Shown piece after piece: positions 17,470-27,025 of a stretch of 64,000 nt of DNA (its first letter is position 1; each line of letters begins with the position of its first letter). Under the pieces are notes generated by a model. That model did not search any database, was not told where the DNA came from, and saw only the letters and a list, made by a program, of their open reading frames with translations. This DNA is from JBBRBB01 sp963830175 (lineage in GTDB: Bacteria > Bacteroidota > Bacteroidia > Chitinophagales > Chitinophagaceae), in assembly GCA_963830175.1 (NCBI GenBank), contig CAWHKV010000003.1:62001-126000 (forward strand), read 5' to 3'. Position numbers and translations under genes: made by a program.

Positions 17470-18708
17470 TTAATGAAAGAAAATGTACCCTATAATGATG
17501 GCGGCGATCACCCCTATAATATCTGCAAGCAAACCAGCCCAAACAGCATAGCGAACTTTCTTTATTCCAACACTGCCAAAATATAGTGCTAGAATATAAA
17601 AGGTGGTATCTGCACTTCCCTGGAAAGTGCTTGCCAGTTTTCCAACAAAAGAATCAGGACCATAAGCAGGATTTTTAAATACATCCAGCATCAAACCCCT
17701 TGCGCCACTGCCGCTAAATGGTTTCATTATAGCAACCGGTAACGATGGTACAAAATCTGTATTCATGCCCGTTAAACTTAACAGGTAAGCAATGCCATCC
17801 GTTAAATAACCTAATGCCCCACTATCCCTGAAAACCCTTATTGCCACAAGCATTCCCACGAGGTATGGAATAATTTTAAGCACTACATTAAATCCTTCTT
17901 TTGCACCTTCAATAAATGCATCGAACACGCCGACCCGTTTGTAGGCACCTCCGAGAATGATTGAAATGATGATAAGTAATAACACAAGGTTTCCTGAAAT
18001 GTTTCCAAATACATTGCGTTGCTCATCGGTCATTCCGCTAACAAAAAATAACAATGCTGCAATGGCTGCAATAATACCTGTGATAAATAACACCATCACA
18101 TAATCCCACTTTATTTTTTGCCAAAAGCTTACAATAATAATCGATGCGAGAGTCGTGCATACTGTTGCTGCTACACACGGAATAAAAATGCTGGTAGGTT
18201 CTGTTGAATCTGCAGCAATGCGGTATGCGATAATAGATAAAGGAATAATCGTTAATCCGCTTGTATGTAATACCAAAAACATGATCTGAGCATTGCTTGC
18301 TGTTTCTTTTTTGGGATTTACTTCCTGCAAACTTTGCATGGCTTTTAAGCCGAATGGCGTGGCTGCATTATCGAGGCCGAGCATGTTAGCGCTGAAGTTC
18401 ATCACCATTTCGCCCATGGCGGGATGGTTTGCCGGCACTTCAGGGAAAAGCCTTTTCATTAATGGATTAAGCAGCCGGGCAAGCCGCCTGATGGCACCGG
18501 CTTTTTCAGCAATATTCATCAATCCTAAAAAAAATACCATGGCACCTGCAAGTGGAAACGCAACATCTATTACAGATGATTTTGCAGAATCGAATATGCC
18601 ATCTGCCAGCAATTTAAATATGGTGGTATCATTAAAAAAAATTGCCTTAATACAGGCAATTACAAAGGCAATAACAAAAAAGGCGATCCAAACAATATTC
18701 AGTGCCAT
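17470..18708 (-). CDS. SpmA/SpmB-type nucleoside-recognition (Gate) membrane protein
   Basis: 412 residues, about ten hydrophobic segments. The N-terminal half (ALNIVWIAFFVIAFVIA, MNFSANMLGLDNAATPFGLKAM) corresponds to spore maturation protein A and the C-terminal half (GAKEGFNVVLKIIPYLVGMLVAIRVFRDSGAL, from about residue 275) to SpmB. Each carries a Gate/nucleoside-recognition domain. Such fusions are common in Bacteroidota, which do not sporulate, so the name does not imply sporulation; the transported substrate is unknown. Convergent with ilvC and divergent from ychF. Confidence 0.88.
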   Translation of the reverse strand: MALNIVWIAFFVIAFVIACIKAIFFNDTTIFKLLADGIFDSAKSSVIDVAFPLAGAMVFFLGLMNIAEKAGAIRRLARLLNPLMKRLFPEVPANHPAMGEMVMNFSANMLGLDNAATPFGLKAMQSLQEVNPKKETASNAQIMFLVLHTSGLTIIPLSIIAYRIAADSTEPTSIFIPCVAATVCTTLASIIIVSFWQKIKWDYVMVLFITGIIAAIAALLFFVSGMTDEQRNVFGNISGNLVLLLIIISIILGGAYKRVGVFDAFIEGAKEGFNVVLKIIPYLVGMLVAIRVFRDSGALGYLTDGIAYLLSLTGMNTDFVPSLPVAIMKPFSGSGARGLMLDVFKNPAYGPDSFVGKLASTFQGSADTTFYILALYFGSVGIKKVRYAVWAGLLADIIGVIAAIIIGYIFFH

Positions 18709-18744
18709 CTGTAATGTTTGGCAATAAAAATAATGGATTTCTTA

Positions 18745-18771
18745 TTGCTTAATCATGAAATGTTACTTTTG
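18745..18771 (+). promoter_or_regulatory. Predicted promoter of ychF
   Basis: A -33-like TTG (18745-18747) and an exact -7 box TACTTTTG (18764-18771; consensus TAnnTTTG) are separated by 16 bases, slightly shorter than the usual 17-21. The box ends 29 bases before the ychF ATG. Confidence 0.5.
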
Positions 18772-18800
18772 CGCCTCGTATAAAATTAATATTACTGATT

Positions 18801-19904
18801 ATGGCTTTACAAGCAGGCATTGTGGGATTACCAAACGTGGGAAAATCAACACTCTTTAATGCATTAAGCAATGCAAAGGCACAGGCTGCCAATTTTCCTT
18901 TCTGCACCATTGAACCCAATGTGGGTGTTATAACCGTGCCTGATGAAAGGCTTATTGAACTCGAAAAATTGGTTAAACCAAACAGGGTAGTACCTGCTAC
19001 TGTAGAGATTGTAGATATAGCCGGATTGGTAAAGGGTGCAAGTAAAGGCGAAGGACTGGGTAATCAATTTTTAGGAAATATTCGAAGCACTGATGCCATT
19101 ATTCATGTACTGCGTTGTTTTGATGACGATAATGTAATACACGTAGATGGAAATATTAATCCTGTAAGAGATAAAGAAATAGTGGATACTGAATTACAGT
19201 TAAAGGATTTGGATAGTGTTGAAAAGAAAATAAATAAATCTGAAAAGCAGGCTCGCACTGGCGGCGATAAAGATGCACAACGTGGAATTGAGATTTTGCA
19301 GGCAATGAAAAAGCACCTGGAGCAGGGAAAAAATGCCCGCTCCTTTGTTATTAGTGCGGAAGAAAAGGAAAAGTTTTTAGATGATAGTTTCCTGCTTACA
19401 ATGAAGCCTGTTATTTACGTATGTAATGTGGATGAAAAATCTGTGATCAGTGGAAATAAACATACGCAGGCTGTAATGGAGGCAATAAAGGATGAGAATG
19501 CTGAAATACTTTTTATCAGCGCAGGCATTGAAAGTGAAATAGCCGTTATGGAAAACTATGAAGACCGCCAAATGTTTTTAGAAGATATGGGCTTAGAACA
19601 AAGCGGTGTTACACGGCTTATTAAATCAACCTACCATTTATTAAACCTCATCACTTATTTTACTGCGGGTGTGCAGGAAGTGCGTGCATGGACCATAACA
19701 AAAGGAATGTATGCACCGCAGGCAGCAGGCGTAATTCATACCGATTTTGAAAAAGGATTTATTCGTGCCGAAGTAATAAAGTACGACGATTATGTAAAAT
19801 TTAAAAGTGAGGCTGCCTGCCGTGATGCCGGTAAATTATCTGTACAGGGTAAAGATTATCTTGTAGAAGATGGAGACATTATGCACTTTCGTTTTAACGT
19901 GTAA
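18801..19904 (+). CDS. ychF: Redox-regulated ATPase YchF (OLA1 family)
   Basis: 367 residues, full length. An Obg-family P-loop nucleotidase with GLPNVGKST at about 8-16, DIAGLVKGASKGEGLGN at about 73-89 and a variant G4 motif (CNVDEK in place of NKxD), which explains the family's preference for ATP over GTP. A coiled-coil hairpin lies at about 130-175 and a C-terminal TGS domain (TAGVQEVRAWTI) at about 280-365. YchF binds ribosomes and influences stress responses. The next gene is convergent, only 3 bp away, with no terminator between them. Confidence 0.96.
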   Translation: MALQAGIVGLPNVGKSTLFNALSNAKAQAANFPFCTIEPNVGVITVPDERLIELEKLVKPNRVVPATVEIVDIAGLVKGASKGEGLGNQFLGNIRSTDAIIHVLRCFDDDNVIHVDGNINPVRDKEIVDTELQLKDLDSVEKKINKSEKQARTGGDKDAQRGIEILQAMKKHLEQGKNARSFVISAEEKEKFLDDSFLLTMKPVIYVCNVDEKSVISGNKHTQAVMEAIKDENAEILFISAGIESEIAVMENYEDRQMFLEDMGLEQSGVTRLIKSTYHLLNLITYFTAGVQEVRAWTITKGMYAPQAAGVIHTDFEKGFIRAEVIKYDDYVKFKSEAACRDAGKLSVQGKDYLVEDGDIMHFRFNV

Positions 19905-19907
19905 TTT

Positions 19908-21653
19908 TTATTTCATTAACCTGTAAACGGGATATCTTAAATGTGCAGGTTCATAGTACGGTGAGTGTTTATAAACAAATTCCAGTTGTGCTTTCGCACT
20001 TGATGCGAATACGCTGTCTGATAATTTCTTTTCTTCCAATTGTTTTTTAACTAACGGGTTTTGGTTTAAAAAATCTTCGGCAAGATCTTCCCAACGATAA
20101 TCACTATACCCTTCCTTTTGTTGTAAAACGGCATCAAAAAAATTCCAGGAAAAATAACTGTCATCCGCTAACGGTTCTAATGTTTCAATTAAATACCTGT
20201 CGTTTGTTTGGCCGGTGTAAATAATATAATCGCCCTTTAAAAAAAGTACATCATCGTTATTTGTTGAAACCTGCGCATCATAATTCCGGTGATGCTTTTC
20301 GTATGGCTTAGGGTAACTTTTATAAGCATCAATGTGATAATATTCCACATGTAATAATGTGTCATGTTTTAATTGGGCCATTTCAACACCATTTAACTTT
20401 AGCCTTTCTAAAGCGTCGCTCCAACCCTGTGGAATAATGTATGCTTTGGGTTTTACAATTTGTAAAGTGGCATTATAATTATTAAAAAATTTCACCTTTT
20501 TATTAAAAGGTTTTGTGTGATCGTAATACAAGCGGTCCATACCTGTCACATCGCTTTTTTTAGTGGCAGCTTCATAACCTTTAAAATCTATCAGGTTAAA
20601 ATGTACTGTATCAGCAGTCCAGGTAAGTGTTACTTCCTTATCAGCCATGAAATCCTTTACAGTTTTTTCTTTATTAGAAATAATTTCTCCGGCGTATCGA
20701 GATGCTGCAGTAATTATTGTTTGCATTAATGCATAGGTACTGTTTACTCTTTCCTTATAAGGCTTAAGCATGTGGGTTTCCGGTACAAAGGCCATTGTTG
20801 CGAATAATGCGGCGTAGCCACTGCTATATCTTGGAGGATCATAAAAGGCAATCCAGCCTTCCTCCGGGCGGGCATCCTCGAAGTTCACATAAGGTGTCAT
20901 GTCCCATTTTTTCTGGGACATTTGCTTAAATAATTCCGGTTCAAAAACATTATTTAAAAATGCACCGGTTTCTCCTCCCAGCTTATTATGCTGGGTGGTA
21001 AGTAAGGTCATAGTATGTTGGTAATCTGCACCGTCACTTACATGGTTGTCTATTAAAATATGCGGATGCAGGTATTGAAAAAATTTTTCAAATGCAAAAG
21101 CATTTTTAGTATCGGCTTTTATAAAGTCCCGGTTAAGATCGAGGTTTTGCGCATTGCCCCGAAAACCATAACTCAAAGGACCATTTTGATTAGCCCGTGA
21201 AAAACTATTGCGGTTTAAACTTCCGCCTATATTGTATATAGGAATAACGGCAAGCAGAATATTAGCCGGAACCTTAATTTTTCCGGATGCTGCATCTCGC
21301 AACAACATCATGCTTGCATCTATACCATCAGGTTCACCCGGATGAATGCCGTTGTTTATCATAATCACCACCTTATTATTAATCCAGGAGGATGGTGAAA
21401 AATTTCCATCGGCAGTATAAAGTACAAGGTGTAATGGATAGCCTGCATCAGTGGTATCACCACCTAATATCAAAACCTGTTTATAAGTAGAGTCAAGACT
21501 TTTATAAAAATCTAAACACTCAAAATAGGTGGCAGTTTCTCTACCTGCAGATTTTTCAAAAGGGGTGGAGAGTTGTTGCGCCGAAGTAAAATTAAGAAAC
21601 GCTGAAAAAAACATGTAAGCCACAACTATTAAAATCCTGCCTATTACCTGCAT
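19908..21653 (-). CDS. Secreted M14-family zinc carboxypeptidase
   Basis: 581 residues with an N-terminal signal peptide (to about residue 25, FTSAQQ). The M14 zinc site is visible: H104 and E107 in GIHPGEPDG and H204 in LIDNHVSDG; the general-base region is FVPETHMLKPYKER near residue 292 (E292). RGNAQNLDLNRDF provides the conserved substrate-binding Asn/Arg. The C-terminal 230 residues are an extra domain without a recognised motif. Likely acts outside the cytoplasm on peptides or cell-wall material; exact specificity unknown. Confidence 0.88.
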   Translation of the reverse strand: MQVIGRILIVVAYMFFSAFLNFTSAQQLSTPFEKSAGRETATYFECLDFYKSLDSTYKQVLILGGDTTDAGYPLHLVLYTADGNFSPSSWINNKVVIMINNGIHPGEPDGIDASMMLLRDAASGKIKVPANILLAVIPIYNIGGSLNRNSFSRANQNGPLSYGFRGNAQNLDLNRDFIKADTKNAFAFEKFFQYLHPHILIDNHVSDGADYQHTMTLLTTQHNKLGGETGAFLNNVFEPELFKQMSQKKWDMTPYVNFEDARPEEGWIAFYDPPRYSSGYAALFATMAFVPETHMLKPYKERVNSTYALMQTIITAASRYAGEIISNKEKTVKDFMADKEVTLTWTADTVHFNLIDFKGYEAATKKSDVTGMDRLYYDHTKPFNKKVKFFNNYNATLQIVKPKAYIIPQGWSDALERLKLNGVEMAQLKHDTLLHVEYYHIDAYKSYPKPYEKHHRNYDAQVSTNNDDVLFLKGDYIIYTGQTNDRYLIETLEPLADDSYFSWNFFDAVLQQKEGYSDYRWEDLAEDFLNQNPLVKKQLEEKKLSDSVFASSAKAQLEFVYKHSPYYEPAHLRYPVYRLMK

Positions 21654-21703
21654 CTTTATTTTTTTCTAAACTACTATTTAAAGTAATTGCTTAAAGTACA
21701 TAA

Positions 21704-21731
21704 AATAAAAAAACCCGCTTATGCGGGCTTT
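21704..21731 (-). terminator. Terminator of rpsT
   Basis: On the minus strand AAGCCCGC-ATAA-GCGGGTTT forms a G/C-rich hairpin followed by TTTTTATTTTA. It lies 20 bases past the rpsT stop codon. Confidence 0.8.
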
Positions 21732-21750
21732 AATAATATAGTAATAAATT

Positions 21751-21996
21751 TTAAGCAGGTTTTTTAGCCAGCTTACTTTTAAGGTTGGCAGCTTTGTTTT
21801 TATGAATAATACCGCGTTTGGCTAATTTATCTATCATAGAAGCTACATTTGGCATTTGATCACCGTATACTTTTTCGTCTTTTTCTGCTTTCAGATCACG
21901 AATTGCATTACGGGTAGTTTTACCATAATATTTGTTTCTTTCCCTGCGTTTGGCTGACTGCCTCACATCCTTCTTGGTAGCTTTATGATTTGCCAT
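21751..21996 (-). CDS. rpsT: 30S ribosomal protein S20
   Basis: 81 residues, highly basic and helical, as expected for S20. MANHKATKKDVRQSAKRRERN at the start and MIDKLAKRGIIHKNKAANLKSKL near the end are family hallmarks; it binds 16S rRNA in the bottom of the small subunit body. Monocistronic, with a -7 box just upstream and a terminator downstream. Confidence 0.97.
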   Translation of the reverse strand: MANHKATKKDVRQSAKRRERNKYYGKTTRNAIRDLKAEKDEKVYGDQMPNVASMIDKLAKRGIIHKNKAANLKSKLAKKPA

Positions 21997-22014
21997 GAAA
22001 TTATTTTAAGTCGG

Positions 22015-22022
22015 CAAAGGTA
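22015..22022 (-). promoter_or_regulatory. -7 promoter element of rpsT
   Basis: TACCTTTG on the minus strand matches TAnnTTTG exactly and ends 18 bases before the rpsT start codon. A convincing -33 box is not visible. Confidence 0.45.
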
Positions 22023-22269
22023 AGGGTGCTAGGTTAAAATGAAAAATATTTATGCTTTTCATTATACACAAAGTGCCTTTCATTGATTCATAGTTTATCA
22101 ATCTTTCTTAAACCTTCTACATTCACGCTAAAAATTACAAACGTTAAAAAAGCGCAACATTCACAGTTTCAAACTTTTTTACATCATAATCCATCCTTTT
22201 CATAAATAAATCTCCCCACAAAAACCGATATTTGTCACCCGGACAAATACCAATAAAATTCTGGCTTGC

Positions 22270-25035
22270 ATGAAAGACTTTTCATATATCACTAATTCTC
22301 ATCCATCCTATATAGAAAACCTTTACCGTCAATATATTGAAGACCCATCGGGAATTGAACCAGATTTATTAAAATTTTTCGAAGGTTTTGATTTTGCCCT
22401 GTCACTTAACAAAACAAATGGAGCAACGGAAGCGGCCCCTGAACCGTTAAATGGAAAAGAAGTTGGGGATCAGCCACCCATTGACTGGATTAAAGAAATT
22501 AATGCCTATCGCATGATACTGGGGTACCGCAATAAAGGGCACCTGATTGCAGATACTAACCCCATTCGTCAGCGAAAAGACAGGGGTGCAAATCTCGATA
22601 TTGAATTTTTTAAATTTACAGAGCAAGATCTTGACAAAAAATTTTATGCAGGCAATTTTATAGGGCTTGGTATAACAGAGCTTCGCAATATTATTGATAA
22701 GCTTAAAGAAATTTATGCCGGGCACATAGGTGTCGAATTTAAATATATCAGCAACCAGGAAAAGGTAAGTTGGATTACATCTGAAATGGAGACCAACATT
22801 TCTGCCCCACTTAATATTGAAAAAAGAAAACGTATTCTGGAAAAATTAAACCAGGGGGTGATGTTTGAAAAGTTTCTTCACACAAAATATGTTGGACAAA
22901 AAAGATTTTCTCTTGAAGGTGGGGAAACTACCATTGCCGCACTGGATGCAATTATAAACACAGCTGCGGAAATGGATGTACAGGAAGTGGTGATTGGAAT
23001 GGCGCACCGCGGCAGGCTGAATATACTTGCAAATATTATGGGTAAAACCTATGAACAGATTTTCAGCGAGTTTGAAGGTACCGCCAAAATGGACCAGACA
23101 ATGGGTAGCGGCGATGTAAAATATCATATGGGTTACGGAAGTGAGGTTACTACCTCCGGCAATAAGATCATGCACCTGAAACTTATGCCAAATCCTTCTC
23201 ACCTTGAAGCGGTAGATCCTGTAGTTGTGGGCTTTAGCCGGGCAAAGGCAGATATACTTTACGAAAGCGATTACGATAAAATTCTACCTATACTTATTCA
23301 TGGCGATGCATCTGTTGCAGGCCAGGGCATTGTTTACGAAGTTTTACAGATGAGTGCATTGCAGGGCTATTATACCGGCGGCACCATTCATTTTGTAATA
23401 AATAACCAAATAGGTTTTACAACAGATTTTGATGATGCCCGCAGTTCTGACTATTGTACATCATTGGCTGCAGCTGTGCAGGCACCGGTATTTCATGTAA
23501 ATGGTGATGATCCTGAAGCCACGGTTAAGTGCGTAGAACTCGCAACCCGCTACAGGCAAAAATTCAACAGCGATATTTTTATAGATATGGTATGCTATCG
23601 CAGGCATGGTCATAACGAAGGCGATGATCCTAAGTTTACCCAACCGCAGTTATATGCGCTTATAGATAAACACCAGAACCCGCGAGAAGTTTATACCAGC
23701 TATTTGTTGAAGAATGGTGAGCCAGATGCCAGGGAACTGGCAAAGGCAATGGAAAAGAAGTTTTGGGAAGATCTGCAGGAAAGACTTGACGAGGTGAAGC
23801 AAAACCCTTTGCCATATAATTACCAGCAGCCAGAATTGATGTGGAAACAAATGCGCAAAGCCACAACACAGGATTTTGAGCGGTCACCGGATACCAGCAT
23901 ATCTGAATCAACTTTTAATAAGGTCTTCAATGCTTTAATGACCTGGCCAAACGACCTGAAACCACTTAAAAAAGTAGAAAAGATTTTACAGGATAAAATA
24001 AAACTTTTTAAGTCTGAAAATAAAGTTGACTGGGCAACTGCGGAGCTGATGGCCTATGGAAGCATTTTGTTAGATGGGAATGATGTACGCATGAGCGGTC
24101 AGGATGTTAAGAGGGGAACCTTCTCTCACAGGCATGCTATTTTGCGTGATGAAAATACAGACCGATTTTATAATCGCTTAAGCGATCTGGAAAAAAATAC
24201 AGCCAAATTCAGGATTTATAATTCGTTGTTAAGTGAATATGGTGTGCTCGGTTTTGAATATGGCTATGCCCTTGCAAATCCAAATGCCTTGGTTATATGG
24301 GAAGCCCAGTTCGGAGATTTTGCAAATGGTGCCCAAACTATGATTGACCAGTTTATTATGGCGGGTGAGCAGAAATGGAACAGGATGAACGGTGTGGTTC
24401 TATTTCTTCCACACGGTTATGAAGGGCAGGGCCCGGAACATAGCAGCGCCAGAATGGAGCGCTTTTTACAAATGTGTGCAGAGCTGAATGCTGTAATTAC
24501 AAACATTACTACTGCTGCTAACTTTTTCCACGCTTTACGCAGGCAACTTGCATGGCCCTTTAGAAAACCATTAATAAACTTTGCACCAAAGGCTTACCTA
24601 AGGTATGCGGGCTCTTACAGTCATATAAGCGAATTTACAGATTCTCATTTTCAGGAAGTAATAGACGACGAATTTGTAAAAGATGCAGCAAGTGTAAAAA
24701 AGGTTTTGTTCTGCACAGGAAAAATATATTTTGAACTTGCAGAAAAGCAACAAAAAGAAAACCGGGAAGATATTGCCATCATCCGCCTTGAACAAATTTA
24801 TCCTTTGCCTTATGGGCAGTTGGATAAACTAAACAAAAAGTATAACAAGGCTGTTTGGTTTTGGGTTCAGGAAGAACCATTGAATATGGGTGCTGCATCA
24901 TTTTTAATGATGAATCTCAAATCAATTAATTACGGTTTAATAAGCCGTAACCAAAGTGCTGCTACAGCCACGGGTTATACAAAGGTGCATAAACAGGAGC
25001 AGGAAGAAATTCTTGAAACAGCATTCAATATTTAA
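22270..25035 (+). CDS. sucA: 2-oxoglutarate dehydrogenase E1 component
   Basis: 921 residues, full length. TPP-dependent decarboxylase of the TCA-cycle oxoglutarate dehydrogenase complex. The N-terminus (SYIENLYRQYIEDPSGIEPD) is the typical E1o anchor to E2. Motifs include MAHRGRLNILANIMGK, the HGDASVAGQGIVYE / INNQIGFTTD TPP-Mg site and YRRHGHNEGDDP. The E2 gene follows after 73 bp. Confidence 0.97.
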   Translation: MKDFSYITNSHPSYIENLYRQYIEDPSGIEPDLLKFFEGFDFALSLNKTNGATEAAPEPLNGKEVGDQPPIDWIKEINAYRMILGYRNKGHLIADTNPIRQRKDRGANLDIEFFKFTEQDLDKKFYAGNFIGLGITELRNIIDKLKEIYAGHIGVEFKYISNQEKVSWITSEMETNISAPLNIEKRKRILEKLNQGVMFEKFLHTKYVGQKRFSLEGGETTIAALDAIINTAAEMDVQEVVIGMAHRGRLNILANIMGKTYEQIFSEFEGTAKMDQTMGSGDVKYHMGYGSEVTTSGNKIMHLKLMPNPSHLEAVDPVVVGFSRAKADILYESDYDKILPILIHGDASVAGQGIVYEVLQMSALQGYYTGGTIHFVINNQIGFTTDFDDARSSDYCTSLAAAVQAPVFHVNGDDPEATVKCVELATRYRQKFNSDIFIDMVCYRRHGHNEGDDPKFTQPQLYALIDKHQNPREVYTSYLLKNGEPDARELAKAMEKKFWEDLQERLDEVKQNPLPYNYQQPELMWKQMRKATTQDFERSPDTSISESTFNKVFNALMTWPNDLKPLKKVEKILQDKIKLFKSENKVDWATAELMAYGSILLDGNDVRMSGQDVKRGTFSHRHAILRDENTDRFYNRLSDLEKNTAKFRIYNSLLSEYGVLGFEYGYALANPNALVIWEAQFGDFANGAQTMIDQFIMAGEQKWNRMNGVVLFLPHGYEGQGPEHSSARMERFLQMCAELNAVITNITTAANFFHALRRQLAWPFRKPLINFAPKAYLRYAGSYSHISEFTDSHFQEVIDDEFVKDAASVKKVLFCTGKIYFELAEKQQKENREDIAIIRLEQIYPLPYGQLDKLNKKYNKAVWFWVQEEPLNMGAASFLMMNLKSINYGLISRNQSAATATGYTKVHKQEQEEILETAFNI

Positions 25036-25108
25036 TTCCTCTTTCTAATAAACAATTATTTTTACAATATCCTTATCACAACCATTAAAGTAAAACTGCC
25101 ATTTACAA

Positions 25109-26392
25109 ATGATAGAAATTAAAGTTCCATCGGTAGGAGAATCAATTAACGAGGTAACACTTTTAAAGTGGAATAAGCAAGACGGTGATTTTGTAGACAG
25201 GGATGAGGTGATTGCAGAACTGGAAAGTGAAAAGGCCACTTTTGAAGTGAATGCTGAACAAAGCGGCATATTACAAACAATAGCAAAAGAAGGAGATACA
25301 TTAAATATAGGATCTGTACTTGCCAATATTGATGAAAACGCAACTAAGCCAGAAGAATCAAAAGAGGCTGAGCCTGCAGAAGCGAAGCCAGTTGCTGCTG
25401 AGCAACCCAAATCAAAAATAAGCGTGCAACAACCTGAACCAAAACAGGAGGCTGCGAACCCTACAAATAAGGAGAATAAAATTTCAGCAATTCCCCCTGC
25501 CGATGTAAAGGCCACACCTGTTGCATCCGCAATTATTGCAGACAAAAAAGTAAAAACTTCTGAAATAAAACCAAGTGGCAGTAACGGAAGAATAATGAAA
25601 CAGGATGTGATGGAAGCTTTATCCCACCCCGGTAAAAAATCCTTTGAAGGGCAAGAGTTATTCTCCCGGAATGATCGCCGCGAAAAAATGAGTAACCTTC
25701 GTAAAACCATTAGCCGCCGGCTGGTTGAAGCGAAGAATACAACAGCTATGTTAACCACCTTTAATGAGGTTGACATGACCCGGGTAATGGAAATACGCAA
25801 ACAACACAAAGAAGCATTTAATAAAACACATGGGGTAAACCTGGGTTTTATGAGCTTCTTTGCCAAAGCCTGTTCAGTAGCCCTTACTGAATGGCCTCCC
25901 GTAAATGCATATATAGATGGTGATGAACTAATTTATCATGATTATGCCGACATCAGTATCGCAGTTAGTACGCCACGTGGTTTAACAGTGCCTGTTATGC
26001 GAAATGTAGAAAGCATGAGCATGGCAGATATAGAAAGGAAAGTGGTGGAACTCGCAACAAAAGCCCGCGATAATAAATTGGGTATGGAAGACCTTCAGGG
26101 TGGCACTTTTACCATTACAAATGGTGGTGTTTTCGGAAGTCTTATGAGCACCCCAATTATTAACCTTCCTCAAAGTGCTATTTTAGGTATGCATAAAATT
26201 GAAGAAAGACCTATGGCAGTAAATGGCCAGGTGGTAATAAAACCTATGATGTACCTCGCATTAAGTTATGACCACCGTATAATAGACGGAAGAGAAAGTG
26301 TAAGTTTTCTCGTAAGAGTTAAGGAGCTGCTCGAAAATCCTGAATTGCTTTTATATTCCAAAGACCCGGTTAAAACCTTGCTGGAAATATAA
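25109..26392 (+). CDS. sucB: Dihydrolipoyllysine succinyltransferase (E2 of 2-oxoglutarate dehydrogenase)
   Basis: 427 residues. The N-terminal lipoyl domain (1-77) carries the lipoylated lysine K42 in ELESEKATFEV. A Glu/Pro/Ala/Lys-rich linker (about 80-130) leads to the E1/E3-binding domain (about 135-170; TPVASAIIADKK, PSGSNGRIMKQDV) and the C-terminal acyltransferase (about 195-427), with catalytic His/Asp in YDHRIIDGRE. Co-transcribed with sucA. The stop is 2 bp from the stop of the convergent acetyltransferase gene. A 273-codon antisense frame across the linker is an artefact of its biased composition. Confidence 0.97.
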   Translation: MIEIKVPSVGESINEVTLLKWNKQDGDFVDRDEVIAELESEKATFEVNAEQSGILQTIAKEGDTLNIGSVLANIDENATKPEESKEAEPAEAKPVAAEQPKSKISVQQPEPKQEAANPTNKENKISAIPPADVKATPVASAIIADKKVKTSEIKPSGSNGRIMKQDVMEALSHPGKKSFEGQELFSRNDRREKMSNLRKTISRRLVEAKNTTAMLTTFNEVDMTRVMEIRKQHKEAFNKTHGVNLGFMSFFAKACSVALTEWPPVNAYIDGDELIYHDYADISIAVSTPRGLTVPVMRNVESMSMADIERKVVELATKARDNKLGMEDLQGGTFTITNGGVFGSLMSTPIINLPQSAILGMHKIEERPMAVNGQVVIKPMMYLALSYDHRIIDGRESVSFLVRVKELLENPELLLYSKDPVKTLLEI

Positions 26393-26394
26393 TT

Positions 26395-26946
26395 CTAATG
26401 AGCTGGATTTATTAACGAATACACCAGTGAATCGGTGTACTTTCCATCGGTAAAAATATTCTCCTTAAAGTGCGCTTCCAATTGAAACGCATATTTTAAA
26501 AGTAATTTAATTGAGGCGGTATTCTCGGCGAGTACGTTTGCTTCAATTGAATGAAGATTCATTTTCTTAAATCCGTAATCAATTATTGGTTGTAATGCTT
26601 CAGTGCAAATACGTTTGTTAAAGAAATCGGGGTGCAATACATAACCTATTTCTGCCCTTGCATTTTTTTTCTCATATCGCCAGTAACCCATAGTCCCGAT
26701 AAGTTTATCCTCATCTTTTAAAGTTATAGCCCAGGTTATTCCCTCGCCGTTTGCCTGGTTTGTTTTAATGATTTCTATTAGGTTTATAACCTCTTCCTCA
26801 GTTTTAGCAATCGGCCTGTCAATGAACTCCATAGCAGTTTTATTGCTTCGTATCTTAAAAAGATCCGGTACATCATCATAACTAATTTCCCTTAGTAATA
26901 ATCTTTCCGTTTGTATGGTGGGAAAAGAAATGTTGGCTTCATGCAT
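26395..26946 (-). CDS. GNAT-family N-acetyltransferase (RimJ/RimL-like)
   Basis: 183 residues. The start ISFPTIQTERLLLREISYDDV and the acetyl-CoA-binding GTMGYWRYEKKNARAEIGYVL plus YGFKKMNLHSIEANVLAENTASIKLL are characteristic of the Acetyltransf_3/RimJ-RimL subgroup. These acetylate protein N-termini or small-molecule amines; substrate unknown. Cytoplasmic. Single gene between sucB (convergent) and the terminator of the giant T9SS gene. Confidence 0.88.
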   Translation of the reverse strand: MHEANISFPTIQTERLLLREISYDDVPDLFKIRSNKTAMEFIDRPIAKTEEEVINLIEIIKTNQANGEGITWAITLKDEDKLIGTMGYWRYEKKNARAEIGYVLHPDFFNKRICTEALQPIIDYGFKKMNLHSIEANVLAENTASIKLLLKYAFQLEAHFKENIFTDGKYTDSLVYSLINPAH

Positions 26947-26969
26947 AATTTAAAGATAATGATAGAAAA

Positions 26970-27006
26970 TAAAAAAAGGGAACCGGTTTTTACCGGCTCC
27001 CTTTAA
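26970..27006 (-). terminator. Terminator of the giant T9SS protein gene
   Basis: On the minus strand AAAGGGAGCCGG-TAAAAA-CCGGTTCCCTTT is a 12-bp stem with one mismatch, followed by TTTTATTTTC. It begins 20 bases past the stop codon at 27026. Confidence 0.85.
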
Positions 27007-27025
27007 GGATTAAACATATAAGCTG

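Noticed and set aside
17470..18708. Sporulation gene
   Set aside because: SpmA/SpmB-type Gate proteins are widespread in non-spore-forming Bacteroidota; nothing else here suggests sporulation.
25045..25866. 273-codon open frame antisense to sucB
   Set aside because: It mirrors the lipoyl domain, the low-complexity linker and part of the catalytic domain of SucB, is rich in Ser/Phe/Leu as such shadows are, and has no family features.
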